A stretch of 56,942 bases of DNA from Elusimicrobiaceae bacterium (GTDB lineage: Bacteria; Elusimicrobiota; Elusimicrobia; Elusimicrobiales; Elusimicrobiaceae): the NCBI GenBank assembly GCA_017520185.1, contig JAFXGO010000033.1:1-56942 (forward strand). The letters are read 5' to 3'. The position numbers and the translations under genes were made by a program. The number at the start of each line of letters is the position of its first letter. Position 1 is the first letter of the stretch. The notes below the pieces were generated by a model. That model made no database searches. It saw only the letters and a program-made list of their open reading frames with translations, and was not told the DNA's origin. Shown piece after piece: positions 23,573 to 31,016 of the stretch.

Positions 23573-24238
23573 ATGTATAAGATAGAAAGGGGCAAAAGAT
23601 TCTTCCTTTTAGGCGCCGCATTTATAGTGGCGTATTTTTTCTGCCCTGCTTTGTTGCATGGGCAAACTTACCGCGTATATCGCCCCATCCCACAGGATAT
23701 TGCCACAGAATCTACACCTACAAATTCTTTATTTTCACGTTTTTCCATATCTGGTTGGAGCAGCATTTCAACCGGACGCATGGTAGATGGCGCTGGTAAT
23801 GTGCTCAGCGACTATATGGTGGGCCTCCGTTTACGGCTTATGTATGAGATTTGGGAAAATTTATATATTGGGGCAGAGGCGGCAAAGATGGAAGCAGCAG
23901 ACAAGCAAAGCCCTTTCCTATCTTCAATCCGTCAAGAGGAATTTGCGGGCGTGATTCAATGGGTTTTTACCCCACATACCCAACCGAAACTGTATATGAC
24001 CCTATCTTTAGGGCAAATCCGAAACAAGACATCGTTTAAATCCGGCTTAAAAGACTTGCATCATCAAACGGCTTATCTTACGATGGGGGTGGGGGGAATG
24101 TATAGGATTAGTGACTTGATAAAAGTGGGGGGAGAATATAGGTTGAAATATATATTTTCTCCTTGGAAAACTTTTATTTTTGAGGAGGAGGGGTATCTCC
24201 GGCAGGAATTAGCAGTAGGAATATCCCTAACTTTTTAA
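23573..24238 (+). CDS. Outer-membrane beta-barrel protein, second gene
   Basis: A 221-residue protein with an N-terminal hydrophobic signal (about 10-30, ending LLHGQ). Barrel-like strands follow from residue 60 (YMVGLRLRLMYEIWENLYIG, LYMTLSLGQIR, KVGGEYRLKYIF) to a C-terminal Phe (VGISLTF). It shows the same general architecture as the gene before it but little sequence similarity. No ribosome binding site is seen before the ATG, and a TATAAA lies only about 12-17 bases upstream, so the message may be nearly leaderless. Function unknown. Confidence 0.65.
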   Translation: MYKIERGKRFFLLGAAFIVAYFFCPALLHGQTYRVYRPIPQDIATESTPTNSLFSRFSISGWSSISTGRMVDGAGNVLSDYMVGLRLRLMYEIWENLYIGAEAAKMEAADKQSPFLSSIRQEEFAGVIQWVFTPHTQPKLYMTLSLGQIRNKTSFKSGLKDLHHQTAYLTMGVGGMYRISDLIKVGGEYRLKYIFSPWKTFIFEEEGYLRQELAVGISLTF

Positions 24239-24285
24239 AGGGGAAAATGAGATAGCAAAGGTAGTTTTTCCCCTTATTTATGTTT

Positions 24286-24309
24286 CCCCCGGTTTTGCTG
24301 GGGGTTTTT
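24286..24309 (+). terminator. Terminator of the second barrel gene
   Basis: CCCCC / GGGGG stem around GGTTTTGCT, followed by TTTTTG. Confidence 0.8.
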
Positions 24310-24641
24310 GTTTATAGTTATATGTTTTTATATATTATTCCCCTTTCCCCTATATTTTCCAAATACCAAATCTTCTTATAAATTCTTTCATAAGTTTAAT
24401 CTTTGCAGTGTTTAACACTATTTGAGGGTGCTTATACATAGTGCCTGAAATTGAAAAATTTACGACATCTCAATATCTTATGTAGAAAAATGCAAAGAAT
24501 TGGTTAATAGACTCTTGCGTGGCTTATCCGCGCGAAAATTCTTTATCAAACAGTACATAATTATGCCGGACAAGCAGACATCGGAACAAAAAGGGAAAAT
24601 GGTAAAAAATGAATTCGGCCTAAAAAGCCCTAAAACGCAAC

Positions 24642-24757
24642 GGGGTATGGTAATATACCCCAAAATGCAAAATTAAGCCTAATTTTGCATTTTTCAAAAT
24701 CGCCTAAAACAAAATGCCCCATATACTAGGTACCCCCAAAACGTTCTGGGGCATTTT
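24642..24757. repeat. Three tandem hairpins
   Basis: Hairpin 1: GGGGTAT / ATACCCC, loop of 6 (24642-24661). Hairpin 2: perfect 14-bp stem AAAATGCAAAATTA with loop AGCC (24662-24693). Hairpin 3: AAAATGCCCC / GGGGCATTTT around a 27-base loop (24711-24757). Hairpins 2 and 3 begin with the same AAAATGC and end with GCATTTT. Not attached to any recognised gene. Confidence 0.7.
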
Positions 24758-25162
24758 AAAAATAGTGTCTAATTTTTAAAAGTGACAAAAAAGGGGGATA
24801 AACATAAAAAAGATCTAAAAGACTTTGTAGCATAGAAAAATCATTTGCAAAATTCCCCTTAATTTTTATCAAACAAAAAAATTAAAAAAATTCGAATAAA
24901 AAAATATTAAAGTAAGTTAGTAGATTTAATAAAAAAATATTTAAAAAATAAAAGAAATAAAAATAAATATAAAGTATATACTTAAGTTATAAAAAAGCTT
25001 TTTTTTATAAGATTAGTTAACATAATAAAAATTATCGTTAGTTAATTAGATATGACAAATAACTCCCCTCAACACCAAACCTGTTGAAAATTTTGTGGAT
25101 TTTTAAAAAAATATTTTTAAAAAATTTTCTTTTGTGAAAAAATAATTTTTTCTAAAAAAAAC

Positions 25163-25193
25163 AAAAAATCTAATTCCGCAAATTAGATTTTTT
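25163..25193. terminator. Isolated bidirectional terminator-like hairpin
   Basis: AAATCTAATT / AATTAGATTT stem with a 5-base loop, an A-run before and a T-run after, in gene-free DNA. Confidence 0.6.
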
Positions 25194-25521
25194 ATAAATG
25201 TAAATATGTGAAAATTTGGAGAAAAACTCAAAAATCAGGCTGATTTTGCTTTTTTTGGATAAATTTTGAAAACTAAAAATAAAAGTTTTTGGACTAGTTT
25301 TTTGCTTTTTTTATCATTTTTAAGGGTAATTTATAGGTTTAAAAAGAGCAAAATTGCGCCTATTAAACCCTATGAAATACCTAAAAGAGATTTTCAAAAA
25401 AGGCTACTGTTGGCTATTTTGAAGGAGTTTTTTCCCCTTTTTGGTTTTGCTAAAAAGACGTTTTATAAAGGTTTTTGATATACTATACCACCCTTTCCTC
25501 GTTTTATGAGCAAAATGCTAT

Positions 25522-26229
25522 TTAGTGCCATTCTCCGGCTAATTTTTCTGCCAATACAAATCCGCGTGCAAATCCTTCATCAGAAAGTACATAGGCTCTG
25601 GAGCGTTTGCTCCCTACAGCTCTTACGGTGCCTTGTCTCATCTCTGAAGCCAGCACTCTGTCCAATCTTCCGCCACCATATCCGGATTTTGTTAAGGATT
25701 TGGATAGCGAAAGCGCGCTATAACCTTCTTTTTCGCGCAATAGTTCCTTTGCTGCGGCAATCAGTACAATGGCGGCCGTTTCTGGGCTTAAAAGGCGGCT
25801 TTTGCGCCGTAAAAGCACCAATCCGTCATCTATCTTGACTACCTGCTCCCAAAGCGCCGTATGGGCGCTTTCGCTGACTTGTTGGATATTAGAGGGCGCT
25901 TTATCCCCCCTTAATGTGACCTGTTCGGCTGCCGCAAAGCCGGATTGGGTAATGCGGGGTGCTGGATAAACGGGGGCGGTTTGCAAATCAGCAGAGTGCT
26001 GTTGTGGAAAAGGCCGCGTGGCTGGCAAGCGATGTGCAGAACGGCGCACCGGTTTTGTTGCGGAAAGATCTGTCCATTCACTTTCTTGGGTTTTGGCGGG
26101 TTTTCCGATCAAATGCAGAAACTCTGCCCGTTGTTTTTCAATAAAATCGGGGCTGCCTTCTGCTTCAAATTCCTCACCGGAACGCAATTTTAACCGTATT
26201 TTTGCTTTATTTTGTTCGTTTTCTGCCAT
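25522..26229 (-). CDS. Unrecognised protein, possible winged-helix DNA-binding regulator
   Basis: A 235-residue soluble protein. The N-terminal ~40 residues form a small strand/helix unit (IRLKLRSGEEFEAEG, then FIEKQRAEFLHLIG). Residues 45-110 are a Pro/Ala/Gln-rich linker with basic patches. The C-terminal ~105 residues are helical and end in a wing-like element (RLDRVLASEMRQGTVRAVGS, then KRSRAYVLSDEGF), which reads as a winged-helix domain. I do not recognise the family. The promoter lies inside a phased TGTCA array (26281-26347), so autoregulation is plausible. A DnaA box lies in the leader. A role near the origin is inference. Confidence 0.6.
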   Translation of the reverse strand: MAENEQNKAKIRLKLRSGEEFEAEGSPDFIEKQRAEFLHLIGKPAKTQESEWTDLSATKPVRRSAHRLPATRPFPQQHSADLQTAPVYPAPRITQSGFAAAEQVTLRGDKAPSNIQQVSESAHTALWEQVVKIDDGLVLLRRKSRLLSPETAAIVLIAAAKELLREKEGYSALSLSKSLTKSGYGGGRLDRVLASEMRQGTVRAVGSKRSRAYVLSDEGFARGFVLAEKLAGEWH

Positions 26230-26253
26230 AGTTTATACCTGCCCATAAAATAG

Positions 26254-26262
26254 TTATCCACA
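26254..26262 (+). promoter_or_regulatory. Perfect DnaA-box sequence
   Basis: TTATCCACA matches the consensus TTATNCACA exactly. It lies 25 bases upstream of the gene at 25522-26229, between its promoter and start codon. A single perfect box can occur by chance; the AT-rich surroundings make it worth noting. Confidence 0.45.
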
Positions 26263-26280
26263 TGGGTTTTAAACAGCCTT

Positions 26281-26347
26281 TTGACATATAATAAATAATA
26301 TTTTGACATATGTCAATATATGTCAAATATATGTCAATATATGTCAA
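26281..26347. promoter_or_regulatory. Phased TGTCA/TGACA array overlapping a promoter
   Basis: TGACA at 26282 and 26304 and TGTCA at 26311, 26321, 26332 and 26342. The last four are 10-11 bases apart, one per helical turn, within ATATATGTCA units. The middle pair forms the palindrome TGACATATGTCA (26304-26315). On the minus strand the copy at 26316-26311 reads TTGACA and, after 17 bases, TATTAT (26293-26288), a promoter for the gene at 25522-26229. Operator or iteron function is inference. Confidence 0.7.
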
Positions 26348-26660
26348 AACCTGTGAAAAAGTGTTATTCTCCGACGAGAAAGAGGTAAATTTTTTGCAGA
26401 AAACAACTTAAAAATAACCAAAAAAATGAAAAAAGAGCCTCCCTGAAAAACTCATATAACAGTAAGACTTAGATTTTTAGGATTATAATAGATGTAGTAT
26501 TTCCTGTGTTTTTGCGTTGTATAAAAAATGGATTAAAAAGTAAAATTTTCAAAAATAGCCCTAAAAATGAAAAAGAAAAAAATTAACCCTGAAATTGTGG
26601 TTGTTTTGAAAAAAAGAGTAAAAAGAAAAAATACAAATTTAGCCTCAATTTTGCATAAAT
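26348..26660. other. AT-rich intergenic stretch before mutY
   Basis: About 310 bases of purine-rich AT DNA with many A-runs and no gene. A possible weak hairpin and scattered TGAAAAA words are all I see. It continues the AT-rich character of the region left of the gene at 25522. Confidence 0.5.
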
Positions 26661-26669
26661 TGCTAGAAT
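26661..26669 (+). promoter_or_regulatory. Extended -10 of mutY giving a leaderless message
   Basis: TGCTAGAAT is followed by only six bases before the ATG at 26676, so transcription should start at or within a base or two of the start codon. There is no ribosome binding site. The same TGC-type extended -10 and six-base gap occur before cobB (43614). Confidence 0.6.
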
Positions 26670-26675
26670 TATTTT

Positions 26676-27704
26676 ATGAAAGATTTTTCCAAAATTTTAC
26701 TTAAATGGTATAAAATTTATAAACGCCCCCTGCCTTGGCGCGATACTCAAGACCCTTACCGGATCTGGATATCGGAGATTATTTTGCAACAAACGCGGGT
26801 GGCGCAGGGGTATGATTATTTTTTGCGTTTTATGCAACGTTTTCCAAATATTGAGTCTTTAGCCATTGCACCTGAAGATGAGGTGCTGAAATATTGGGAA
26901 GGTTTGGGCTATTATAGCCGCGCGCGCAATTTGCATACGGCGGCCAAAAGTATGAACGGGGTTTTCCCCTCCACTTATGAAGGGGTGCTGGCTCTAAAAG
27001 GAGTGGGTGAATATACTGCTGCGGCGATATGCTCTTTTGCCTATCGTATGCCGTATGCGGTGGTGGATGGTAATGTGTATCGTGTGCTTTCACGTCTGTT
27101 CGGCATTCATACGCCTACCGACAGTACCGAAGGAAAAAAACAAATCGCCGCTTTGGCACAAGAACTTTTGGATAAAAAATATCCCGATGACCACAATCAG
27201 GCTATTATGGACTTTGGGGCTACCCAATGCGTGCCCCAATCGCCTAATTGCAAGGTTTGCCCTTTTGTCAAACGTTGTAAAGCCTATGCTTCGGGTGAGG
27301 TGGATATTTTGCCCGTTCGCACTGCCAAAGTGCAGACATCTAACCGTTACTTTACCTATATATATGTAAAAAGCGGCTCCGATACTTGGTTGCACCGCCG
27401 ACCTGCCGGAGACATTTGGCAAGGATTGTATGAACTGCCGATGTTGGAAACCTCTAAAGAAATGACGGTGAAAGAGCTCAAGAAAACAGATTTTTGGAAA
27501 AAACACTTCGCTCGCAAATCCCCCCGCCTTGTGCAAGGGCCTGTGAAACATGTGCTTTCGCATCGGGTGATTTATGCGTGGTTTTATGAAGTGGAGGTGG
27601 CGGCGGAGAAGAATCTGCCGGAAGGGTTTATCAAAGTGCCTGTCAAAGACGTACAAAAGTATGCCTTTCCTCGTCTTGTCCAAAAGTTCTTAGCGGATAA
27701 ATAG
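26676..27704 (+). CDS. mutY: A/G-specific adenine glycosylase
   Basis: Removes adenine mispaired with 8-oxoguanine. 342 residues. The HhH-GPD domain has Glu34 in SEIILQQTRV, the hairpin LKGVGEYTAAAI, and the catalytic Asp131 in AVVDGNVYRV. The iron-sulfur cluster ligands Cys185, Cys192, Cys195 and Cys201 have the canonical C-x6-C-x2-C-x5-C spacing. The NUDIX-like C-terminal domain that reads 8-oxoG runs from about 225 to the end. The gene is monocistronic and apparently leaderless. Confidence 0.97.
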   Translation: MKDFSKILLKWYKIYKRPLPWRDTQDPYRIWISEIILQQTRVAQGYDYFLRFMQRFPNIESLAIAPEDEVLKYWEGLGYYSRARNLHTAAKSMNGVFPSTYEGVLALKGVGEYTAAAICSFAYRMPYAVVDGNVYRVLSRLFGIHTPTDSTEGKKQIAALAQELLDKKYPDDHNQAIMDFGATQCVPQSPNCKVCPFVKRCKAYASGEVDILPVRTAKVQTSNRYFTYIYVKSGSDTWLHRRPAGDIWQGLYELPMLETSKEMTVKELKKTDFWKKHFARKSPRLVQGPVKHVLSHRVIYAWFYEVEVAAEKNLPEGFIKVPVKDVQKYAFPRLVQKFLADK

Positions 27705-27706
27705 AC

Positions 27707-27863
27707 ACAAAAAAACAGGGAAAAATACCAGTTTGTCCTCACCAGCAAACTCATATTTCCCCTGTTTTCCCCCATTTTATTCCCTTTCTAGGCAAGTTCC
27801 TTTTCAGGAACAAAAATCGGTAAAGACTGTGGGACTTGGGTAAAAAACTATCCTACTTTCTAT
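27707..27863 (-). ncRNA. Candidate small RNA B (related to candidate A)
   Basis: Predicted ~157-nt minus-strand transcript between mutY and the FadL-type gene, starting near 27863 after TTGCCA - 18 - TATAAT. It has a first hairpin GTTCCT / AGGAAC and then a long terminator hairpin (27715-27766), ACAGGGGAAAT...ATTTTTCCCTGT, with a T-run. The terminator hairpin is nearly identical to that of candidate A, including a TGAGGA-type loop, while the 5' half differs. No coding frame is apparent. The shared hairpin plus shared upstream box argue for a small RNA family rather than chance terminators. Confidence 0.5.
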
Positions 27864-27869
27864 ATTCCT

Positions 27870-27919
27870 ATTATAAAAGTTGTTTTTGGGTATTGGCAAG
27901 GCAAAAAAGTAATTAGATT
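27870..27919 (-). promoter_or_regulatory. Promoter and shared upstream box of candidate RNA B
   Basis: Minus strand: AATCTAATTA (27919-27910), then a T-run and GCC, TTGCCA (27899-27894), an 18-base spacer and a perfect TATAAT (27875-27870). The box and T-run match those of candidate A. Confidence 0.6.
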
Positions 27920-27966
27920 TGGCTTTTCTCCCGTCGGAGAGCCTAACCCTCTGATTTTTAGACCAC

Positions 27967-27994
27967 AAAAAACCCCCGCTTTTGGCGGGGGTTC
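27967..27994. terminator. Terminator of the FadL-type gene
   Basis: AACCCCCGC / GCGGGGGTT stem with a TTTTG-like loop and an A-run that forms the T-tail on the minus strand. Confidence 0.9.
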
Positions 27995-28010
27995 TACATT
28001 TGAGTTAAGT

Positions 28011-29270
28011 TTAGAATTTATAACCAAAGGTAAAGCCAAACATATCGCTCTTTCCGTCGGTGTATTTCATCGGAACAGGAGTACCTGTGGATTTGCCTAA
28101 TTGAGCAGAAGTACCGCTTAAGTCTTGAGCGAAGATATGGGCATAATATACATCTAATGTCCACCGATCTTGGCTATATCCGGCACCGATGCTGGCAATG
28201 TGGCGGTCATCTACCGGAACGAGGGTATCCATTTCTTTTTCATTGATCGGAGATTTATCGTACACATAACCGGCGCGAACAGCCCAATTTTTATTTAATT
28301 TGTATTCCGTACCAAAATTTAAACGATAAGTATCTTTATATTTCTTTTGGTTGTTGATAAACGGAGTAGATTCTGTTCCGGTGTATTGGATTAAAATTTG
28401 GTCATAGGAGCTCCAAAAGGTACCTACGATGCCCGCTTCCATGGTCCAATTTTCAGTCGGTTGAAAAGATAAACCGGCAGTAATGCTGTCGGGCAAAGTG
28501 ATAGATCCTTCAGCATCTCCGCTGTGGATATTTAATTGGCCACCAGTTAGAGAAGTATAATCTCTATCGGAATGAAGACGACCATTCAGGGTTGATTTTA
28601 CTTTTGTGCGATACATAGCACCAAAGGCCCATTTTTCAGCCCATTCGGGTTTGTATAACAAAGAGAAGTTTCCCCCCCAGTTTACACCGGAACCGCTTAC
28701 TTCATAAGCACCGGCAATAGCGGGGTTGGCATTAAAGAAAGAGTTTTGAGAGAATCCAATAACCATGGCTTCGAGTCCCATGGCAATGGATAATTCGTCA
28801 TTGGCTTTAATGGCAATGGTCGGTGTGAAAGAGAAGGTTTCCAAATTTACTTTGTAGGCTAAGTTGCTACCAGCCCAAGTTTCGATAGGGTCATTATATT
28901 CCCCGCCTAAACCATAACGAGAGAAACCACCTAAACCCAACGTAATATCATCACTCCATTTATGAGTAACAAAGAAATTCGGCAATAAGAAAGTTTTATC
29001 TTTCAAAGAACGAGACTGACCAGCTACCGTGGTAGTGGCATCAGCCATAACTGCCGTCATACCGACTTGGATTTGGGTTCCTTCCAATTCAGTGATTAAG
29101 GCAGGGTTATTGCCTAAAGAGGCAGCTTCGGCCCCGTTGGCTACCGTGGCTCCGCCCATGGCGGTACCTTTGGCGCTGTATTCATACAACGCGAATCCGG
29201 CCCCGTAAGAGGACACAGACATGACAAACGGCAACAATACTACTACTAGTGTCGTTAATGTTTTTTTCAT
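28011..29270 (-). CDS. OmpP1/FadL/TodX family outer-membrane transporter
   Basis: A 419-residue outer-membrane barrel of the FadL type, which imports long-chain fatty acids or other hydrophobic compounds in known members. It has a signal peptide of ~24 residues. The N-terminal plug region carries the family signature (ALYEYSAKGTAMGGATVAN, then SLGNNPA), 14 or so amphipathic strands follow, and the protein ends in GFTFGYKF with a terminal Phe. The ATG at 29270 is chosen over a TTG three codons earlier. The GNNPA element corresponds to the family's N-P-A motif. Single gene with its own terminator. Confidence 0.9.
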   Translation of the reverse strand: MKKTLTTLVVVLLPFVMSVSSYGAGFALYEYSAKGTAMGGATVANGAEAASLGNNPALITELEGTQIQVGMTAVMADATTTVAGQSRSLKDKTFLLPNFFVTHKWSDDITLGLGGFSRYGLGGEYNDPIETWAGSNLAYKVNLETFSFTPTIAIKANDELSIAMGLEAMVIGFSQNSFFNANPAIAGAYEVSGSGVNWGGNFSLLYKPEWAEKWAFGAMYRTKVKSTLNGRLHSDRDYTSLTGGQLNIHSGDAEGSITLPDSITAGLSFQPTENWTMEAGIVGTFWSSYDQILIQYTGTESTPFINNQKKYKDTYRLNFGTEYKLNKNWAVRAGYVYDKSPINEKEMDTLVPVDDRHIASIGAGYSQDRWTLDVYYAHIFAQDLSGTSAQLGKSTGTPVPMKYTDGKSDMFGFTFGYKF

Positions 29271-29357
29271 AGGGTTCAATTACTCCATTGATTTACAACT
29301 TCGTACTGCAATAAGCCCTACTACCCCTACAAACGGGCAGTACATAGGCTCAAAATC

Positions 29358-30014
29358 TTATTTATTCAATTGAGCAATTTTGTCCTTGGCAAATACACCA
29401 AAGTATGTTTTGGTGTAGTCTTGTAAGACTTTTTTGTAGGTTTCCAGTGCGGCAGTTTTGTCTCCGGAGAGCTCTTGGCTAACGGCTAAGGTAAAATAGG
29501 CCTGCGGCAGTACAAAGCTGGAGGGATTCTGAGAAATAAACGTCTGTAGCGTTTGGATAGAATCCTCGTACGCTTTAACGGCTTGCTGAGCCTGACCCAA
29601 AGAAACAGCGGCAATCGTGGCCACATGTTTGTTGTTAGCTTTCAAGAGTTCCTTATATATATCAGCCGCTTGGGCGAAGTTCTCTTGTGTGAAAAGCAAG
29701 TCAGCCTGCATCAGACGCGCGTAATAGGCGGCATCGGAGTCAGGGTACGTCGTGTTTAATTCGTTGATCGCAGCGGCGGCAGCTTCTTGCCCTTGGGTGA
29801 GCAGCGCAATTTGGGCATTGTAGTAAGAGGCCCAAGAATTTTGCAATACTTTTTCCCGATGGGAGGTATATAAGCTTACGGCTGCGTATACAACGATTAC
29901 TGCAATTAAAGAAATAGATAAAGCCTTTTTATGGGCTTTGCAAGAATCAATCAGTTTAGAAAGGTAAGGCGTCAAAAAATCTGTGTTGTTGGTGTTATTG
30001 ATTTCTTTTTTCAT
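29358..30014 (-). CDS. Membrane-anchored TPR protein (YfgM-like)
   Basis: A 218-residue protein with a short cytoplasmic N-terminus rich in Asn and Thr, one transmembrane helix (about 34-52) and a periplasmic helical domain made of 3-4 tetratricopeptide-like units (about 85-215; for example ARLMQADLLFTQENFAQAADIY and AYFTLAVSQELSGDKTAALETY in outline). This layout matches the YfgM/TPR_21 family, which interacts with the SecYEG-chaperone environment in E. coli. Partner and role here are unproven. It precedes the FadL-type barrel by 87 bases, so co-transcription is possible. Confidence 0.75.
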   Translation of the reverse strand: MKKEINNTNNTDFLTPYLSKLIDSCKAHKKALSISLIAVIVVYAAVSLYTSHREKVLQNSWASYYNAQIALLTQGQEAAAAAINELNTTYPDSDAAYYARLMQADLLFTQENFAQAADIYKELLKANNKHVATIAAVSLGQAQQAVKAYEDSIQTLQTFISQNPSSFVLPQAYFTLAVSQELSGDKTAALETYKKVLQDYTKTYFGVFAKDKIAQLNK

Positions 30015-30064
30015 ATCTATATTATATTAAAAAAATAGGTACTTTGAAAAATATTTTTTCAAAT

Positions 30065-30571
30065 TTAAGCCAATTCCTCGTCGGTAAGTTGGCGACATTC
30101 AATACCGTTTTTATCTAAGAAAATCAGGCCGTCTTGGCTGCGGTCATATAAGATTTTATAAAATACGCGGTTAATACCGGCTGCCACGATGACTTTGGCG
30201 CAATGTACACAAGGAGAGACCGTCACATATAGGGTGGCACCAACGGTGGAAATACCGTTTTTGGCCGCAAACAAAATGGCGTTTTGTTCGGCATGCAGTT
30301 CGTTTTCATTAGAAAATTTTCCGTGAGCATCATAAAAAGTACGGCTGGCACGGTAGTCCTCATACGTGGGGAACTCTTGGGTAAACTCGGCCTCGTAAAG
30401 TTTGGCAAAGTAGTCTTCACAGTGCTCTTGCCCCGAAGCCGTACCATTAAAACCGATGCTGATTACGCGGTTATCTTTTACAAGCACCGCCCCTACCTGC
30501 ATACGGCAACAGGTGGATTGTTCGGATACGAGTTCTGCCATTTTGGTAAAGAGTCTGTGTTTGTTTTTCAT
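30065..30571 (-). CDS. dCMP deaminase family protein
   Basis: A zinc-dependent cytidine/deoxycytidylate deaminase, 168 residues. The zinc/proton-shuttle motif LHAEQNAIL gives His93 and Glu95; PCVHCAKVI gives Cys121 and Cys124. The large insertion between the first strands (GQEHCEDYF to FSNENELHAE) is the extra zinc region typical of ComEB/dCMP deaminases. It would supply dUMP for thymidylate synthesis. It starts 2 bases after the stop of the DUF486 gene, so the two are probably co-transcribed. Confidence 0.92.
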   Translation of the reverse strand: MKNKHRLFTKMAELVSEQSTCCRMQVGAVLVKDNRVISIGFNGTASGQEHCEDYFAKLYEAEFTQEFPTYEDYRASRTFYDAHGKFSNENELHAEQNAILFAAKNGISTVGATLYVTVSPCVHCAKVIVAAGINRVFYKILYDRSQDGLIFLDKNGIECRQLTDEELA

Positions 30572-30572
30572 A

Positions 30573-30905
30573 TTACCATTCCTTGAATGTTAAAAATACC
30601 GCCCCCACAATTAAACAAAATGCGGCTAAATGATTCCAGCGGAAATTTTCATGAAAATAAAAAATAGAAAAGATGGTAAATACCGCTAAGGTAATAATTT
30701 CTTGCGTCACTTTTAGTTGTGTCACCGTAAAATAAGTACTGCCCAAACGGTTGGCTGGTACCTGCAGACAATATTCAAAAAAAGCAATGCCCCAACTTAC
30801 CAAAATCACTGCCCACAAGGCCGTACTTTTGTGCTTTAGGTGTCCATACCAGGCAAAAGTCATAAATAAATTGGATAAAACTAAAAGGGTAATCGGTTTC
30901 CACAT
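30573..30905 (-). CDS. DUF486 / DMT-like small membrane protein
   Basis: A 110-residue inner-membrane protein with four predicted helices, matching the DUF486 family of the drug/metabolite transporter clan: FMTFAWYGHLK at the first helix, QVPANRLGS in the middle and a C-terminal HLAAFCLIVGAVFLTF helix. The start MWKPITLL at 30905 fits the family; a longer frame to 30998 would put an unlikely 31-residue extension over the divergent promoter region of the TolC operon. Function in the family is unknown. Confidence 0.85.
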   Translation of the reverse strand: MWKPITLLVLSNLFMTFAWYGHLKHKSTALWAVILVSWGIAFFEYCLQVPANRLGSTYFTVTQLKVTQEIITLAVFTIFSIFYFHENFRWNHLAAFCLIVGAVFLTFKEW

Positions 30906-31016
30906 ATATACATTATATATAAATAATAGGTGCAATAAAAAGTGGGCTTTTTGTGTTTTATAAGATAAGCGGTGAGCTGTATCTGCCGTTAATCCCACTT
31001 TATTTATATAATAAAT

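Larger units (their letters stand above)
24310..25500. other. AT-rich stretch of about 1.2 kb without a convincing gene
   Basis: Long runs of A and T, especially 24770-25260. No open frame has both a start and a ribosome binding site. Contents: three tandem hairpins (24642-24757), one terminator hairpin (25163-25193), DnaA-box-like matches TTATACATA (about 24432) and TTATCCGCG (about 24524), and a TGTGGAT at about 25095. A Phe/Lys-rich frame of 70 codons (25266-25478) starts at TTG and looks like AT-rich noise. With the DnaA box at 26254 this is the best candidate in the window for an origin-like region. Confidence 0.5.

Noticed and set aside
24478-24663. Minus-strand open frame of 61 codons
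   Set aside because: No ribosome binding site and it overlaps hairpin 1; composition is not gene-like.
25266-25478. Open frame of 70 codons in the AT-rich region
   Set aside because: Starts at TTG, has no ribosome binding site, and its Phe/Lys/Leu composition is what AT-rich noise gives.
26281-26347. CRISPR array
   Set aside because: Units are only 10-11 bases with no spacers; no cas gene nearby. The Cas4-like nuclease at 50007 is 24 kb away and stands alone.
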